From assembly GCA_052326605.1 (NCBI GenBank), contig JBKQMB010000095.1:1-64000 (forward strand): 64,000 nt of DNA. The letters are read 5' to 3'. How positions within the stretch are numbered: position 1 is the first letter of the stretch; each line of letters begins with the position of its first letter. Under the pieces are notes generated by a model, which saw nothing but the letters and a program-made list of their open reading frames with translations, was not told the DNA's origin and did no database searches. Source of the DNA: Bog-756 sp052326605 (GTDB lineage: Bacteria > Actinomycetota > Acidimicrobiia > Acidimicrobiales > RAAP-2). Shown piece by piece: positions 61,444 through 64,000 of this stretch. Position numbers and translations under genes: made by a program.

Positions 61444-63042
61444 TCAGCCCTGGGTGTGCGGAGCGGAAGTGCCCGCCGCCGAGAGGCCGATCTCAGCCGG
61501 GTCGCCCGAATCCTCGATTGCCGGTGCCCTGCCGACCGACCCCGACTGGGGCCCACTCGGTGCCCGACCATCGGCACGCACATTGGTCAGGACCACGCCC
61601 AGTACCGGTGCATTGATGCGGCGAAGGAGGTCGCCGGCCTTCCGAGCGTCGTCGAACGTGGTCGTTTCGCATTCACCAACCACCAGCACCACGTCGACCG
61701 AGTGTGCCAACGCTTCAGCGTGGTGGACAGCGAGCAGTGACATCGTCTCCACGATGACCACGTCCGCGACGGTCCGTGCCGCATCGAGCACCATCGGTGC
61801 CCGGTTCACCAGCTGGCTGCTGTTGTCGACGAAGTGCCGAAGTGTCAGGCGGAACAGATGCTCGATGCTCGATGCCTCCAGTCGGGCTTCCACGTCCTCC
61901 GGCCCGATCTCTCCGGGCGAATACTCGCCCGGGCCCCTGAGGCGACCTGCTTCGACGTCCGCGGTGCTCACGACCACCACCCGCTGACCCGCTTCCGCAT
62001 AGACGGCGGCAAGGTTGGCCGCGACCTGGGGACGGGTGGGTTCGGCACGGGCCGAGACGACCAGGACGACCTTGCGAGCACCTGGGCCCGGGAGCGGCAG
62101 CTCCTCGGCCGGAGCGACTTCCGCAGGCAGGTTCGCGTCGCCGCTCTGCAGGAGGTAGTCGAAAGGGCTGGTCGTGACCGGGGCGGGTGCCAACCCTTCG
62201 AAGAGCACCGACATGCGCAGCATTCGATAGGACTCCGCTGCCGGTGACGCCGGGTCCGCTGCGACGACAAGAGCCTGTACCGGGGCACCGTCGGCACCCG
62301 TCACGGCAGGAATTTCCGCCACCACCGGATAGTCGAACGTCGACTCGGCCCTGGCCGCACTCCGAATGCGCTGGTTCAGTAGCTCCCGGAGCAACACGAT
62401 GCCCGCCCCGAGGACCACACCGACGGCCAAGCCGACAAGTAGCCGGATCTTCCGGCTTCCCATCGGACCCGGAGAGACCCTGATCGTCGATGGGAGCAGC
62501 GTCGCCTGAACGGCCGGTTGCACCACCATGTACCCGGTGTTCCCGGGAGTACCCGATGACCCCCGGCGCAGTGAGGGCTGGCTGGAGAGAGTGTCGTCCA
62601 CCTCCTGGGCGTAGTCGTTGGCCAACTGCACGGCCCCGTCGGAACTGGACCCGGCCGCCGTGAGCACGACCTCATTGGCCGCGATCCTCTTCAGCGATCC
62701 CGGAGCCGGAGGGAGGATTGCCGAAGACAGCAGAGCAGGAATGACGGATGCCGGAATACCCAGGCTGTCGGAATCATCCTGAGCCGTGGATTGCTTGGTC
62801 CCGGAACTTTCCGAATAGAAGACGATCTGGCCAGCGGTGACACCGCCGCTCAGCGCGCTGTTCCCACCAGCCGGCGGGGCGCCGACCAAGGTGGTGGCTC
62901 GCCACGGGAAGCCGTAGTTGGTCGTGTGGATCACCGTGGCCTTCACCGGGATGAGGACAGCTATCACTGCAATGAGGATCCCCAGAGCCACAAGCAGTCG
63001 CCAGCTGCGCCGAAGCGCCGATACGTAGTCGATTGGCTCCAT
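61444..63042 (-). CDS. Wzz-like polysaccharide co-polymerase with degenerate kinase-like domain
   Basis: 532 residues. Membrane helices near 16-33 and 199-220 flank an outer domain of about 165 residues, the Wzz/PCP layout, and VQPAVQATLLPSTIRVSPGPM before the second helix is the usual Pro-rich segment. A cytoplasmic domain follows with the order of BY-kinases (AESYRMLRMSVLFEG, then ARKVVLVVSA, AANLAAVYAEAGQRVVVVST, VLGVVLTNV), but Walker A (residues 330-340) reads SARAEPTRPQV with no GK[ST], Walker A' has STADVEA instead of D-x-D, and Walker B ends VIVET. No Tyr cluster is at the C-terminus. It should set chain length, but not by ATP-driven phosphorylation. Confidence 0.85.
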   Translation of the reverse strand: MEPIDYVSALRRSWRLLVALGILIAVIAVLIPVKATVIHTTNYGFPWRATTLVGAPPAGGNSALSGGVTAGQIVFYSESSGTKQSTAQDDSDSLGIPASVIPALLSSAILPPAPGSLKRIAANEVVLTAAGSSSDGAVQLANDYAQEVDDTLSSQPSLRRGSSGTPGNTGYMVVQPAVQATLLPSTIRVSPGPMGSRKIRLLVGLAVGVVLGAGIVLLRELLNQRIRSAARAESTFDYPVVAEIPAVTGADGAPVQALVVAADPASPAAESYRMLRMSVLFEGLAPAPVTTSPFDYLLQSGDANLPAEVAPAEELPLPGPGARKVVLVVSARAEPTRPQVAANLAAVYAEAGQRVVVVSTADVEAGRLRGPGEYSPGEIGPEDVEARLEASSIEHLFRLTLRHFVDNSSQLVNRAPMVLDAARTVADVVIVETMSLLAVHHAEALAHSVDVVLVVGECETTTFDDARKAGDLLRRINAPVLGVVLTNVRADGRAPSGPQSGSVGRAPAIEDSGDPAEIGLSAAGTSAPHTQG

Positions 63043-63622
63043 CGATCCCCTACTCCTGCCCCGTGCTGCCTACCCCGTAGAGAGAAGATCATATACCCCA
63101 ATTTGCCCAATGGACCAGCACCAAACAGGTCTCGCGAGATTGTACCGAGGCCGCCCCGCAACCAGCACTCGAGGAGAGCCGGCGAAGGCCTTCAAAACGC
63201 TCACCGCTGGTCAACATGGGGTGCACGGCCGGCTCGCCACCGATGCGAGCGATCCAGGTCGCTCCTGTATGGATGATCGAGTTCCTGATCTATCCCCATA
63301 CGCATATCCCCAATATTGAGGATGGAAAGACAGCCGCCATCTCGGTAGGGTCCCTGGGGTACAGCCTTCGCCGTCAAGGCGGGACCAAGGGGTGGACAGT
63401 GGGTGTTCGCGATCCGGTGGCCGAGCCACCGGAGAGCAGGCGCACGAAGTGCCGAGGGGGGACTCGGGCTAGGGTCGGAAACAGCTGGTGCATGACGATT
63501 TTGACATCAGGGGGGACGTATGAGCAGCCTCAACACGTCGGACGCATGGCGCGTTCATGGCAGGTGCGAAATCCGGGTGGTTTCGAAACTGTCGGCATGA
63601 ACTTTCTTTGGGGGGCTTTCGG
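63043..63622. other. divergent promoter region, 580 bases, no gene seen
   Basis: Lies between the Wzz-like gene (minus) and the CapD-like gene (plus), so it should hold promoters for both. On the minus strand TATGAT (plus-strand 63088-63093) is a good -10 candidate about 45 bases before ATG 63042, but its -35 is poor. A TTGACA at about 63499 on the plus strand lacks a -10 at proper spacing. A short A/T-rich patch with CCCAATATTGAGG is at 63309-63321. No frame has family likeness. Confidence 0.4.
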
Positions 63623-64000
63623 GTGATTGAGGTTTCTGCTGAGGACGATGGTCCCGGCCGGGAGGCGGATTCCCGCGAATCCCCGCCTGCCAGTCGTGCG
63701 AGTACGAACTTTGCGGTGCGGGTCAGCCGGATCCGGTCCACACTCGTCTTCGCCGTCCTTGACGTGATCTGTGTCATCGGTGCTTACAGCCTGGCCGAAG
63801 TTGTCTACTTCCGAGGCAAGGCGCCAGAACACTACTGGCAGGGATTCAGTTCCTTCCTCTTCGTCGCCGTTCTCGTCACGCTCGCCGCCAATCGCCTGTT
63901 CGGGCTGTACGGGCGCATGTGGCGGCACGCCGGTGCCGAGGAGGCTCGCCAATTGGTCCTGTCGGCCTCCGTCGTGGTCTGCCTTCTTGTGGCCCTCTAC
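63623..64000 (+). CDS. CapD/WbpM-type membrane NDP-sugar epimerase/dehydratase (5' part)
   Basis: GTG 63623, with GGGGGG about 8 bases upstream, opens 126 codons that run off the end of the window. After about 30 polar residues come hydrophobic segments near 40-58 and 75-90, then FGLYGRMWRHAGAEEARQLVL and a third hydrophobic segment. This is the N-terminal membrane region of the CapD/FlaA1/WbpM family (G-L-Y-x-x-x-W-R-H/Y-A-x-x-x-E). Full members have a C-terminal SDR domain that dehydrates or epimerises UDP-GlcNAc-type sugars; that part is beyond base 64000. It could feed the aminotransferase at 30124 with a keto-sugar. Confidence 0.75.
   Translation, partial: MIEVSAEDDGPGREADSRESPPASRASTNFAVRVSRIRSTLVFAVLDVICVIGAYSLAEVVYFRGKAPEHYWQGFSSFLFVAVLVTLAANRLFGLYGRMWRHAGAEEARQLVLSASVVVCLLVALY

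Noticed and set aside
63499..63525. TTGACA upstream of the CapD-like gene as a promoter
   Set aside because: The nearest -10-like TATGAG is only 12 bases away instead of 16-18.

Overview
The window comes from a high-GC, Gram-positive-type bacterium, most likely an actinobacterium. The reasons are strong G/C bias at third codon positions, frequent GTG and some TTG starts, tightly overlapping ATGA/GTGA gene junctions, and a surface protein with an LPFTG sortase signal. An Acidimicrobiia-like host is my guess only. I see no rRNA, tRNA or CRISPR array. Nearly the whole window is a surface-glycan locus, here 64 kb and running off both ends.

Region 1 (1-13.8 kb) starts with a large GT-C-like membrane protein. 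After a scrap of an IS-associated ATPase comes a tight six-gene operon: polyprenyl-phosphate-type GT2, NAD-dependent sugar epimerase, split transketolase pair and two methyltransferases. It looks like a module that builds and transfers an unusual sugar. From about 8.3 to 13.8 kb the base composition is visibly more A/T-rich, and this block holds a polytopic protein of unknown function, a small lipoprotein and a divergent GT-C-like protein. Region 2 (13.9-25.3 kb, minus strand) has three tandem paralogues of the first GT-C-like protein, a secreted SGNH hydrolase with a good promoter, another GT-C-like protein, and a frameshifted LPFTG wall protein with a Ser/Thr repeat.

Region 3 (25.5-45 kb) opens with cysD-cysN-cysC, which convert sulfate to PAPS. 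A GNAT acetyltransferase, WecA/MraY-type phosphosugar transferase and DegT aminotransferase follow (an amino-sugar and lipid-carrier priming set). Then come FkbM methyltransferase, a WbsX-methyltransferase fusion, glycosyltransferases and a series of sulfotransferases, mixed with gene debris (a sulfotransferase stub, an acyltransferase-3 stub and an ISL3 transposase stub). Region 4 (45-60 kb) holds more methyltransferases, a polysaccharide deacetylase, AsnB-type amidotransferase, many GT2/GT4 enzymes, a Wzm/Wzt-type ABC exporter with a sugar-binding tail, a second WbsX protein and a last sulfotransferase. Region 5 (60-64 kb) has a polymerase-like membrane protein, a Wzz-like co-polymerase whose kinase-like domain has lost its Walker motifs, and the start of a CapD/WbpM-type membrane epimerase.

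Taken together, the genes predict a complex, methylated, probably acetylated and sulfated exopolysaccharide or cell-wall glycan, with PAPS made next to at least five apparently intact sulfotransferases. Sulfation is inferred from gene content; the acceptor sugars cannot be read from sequence.
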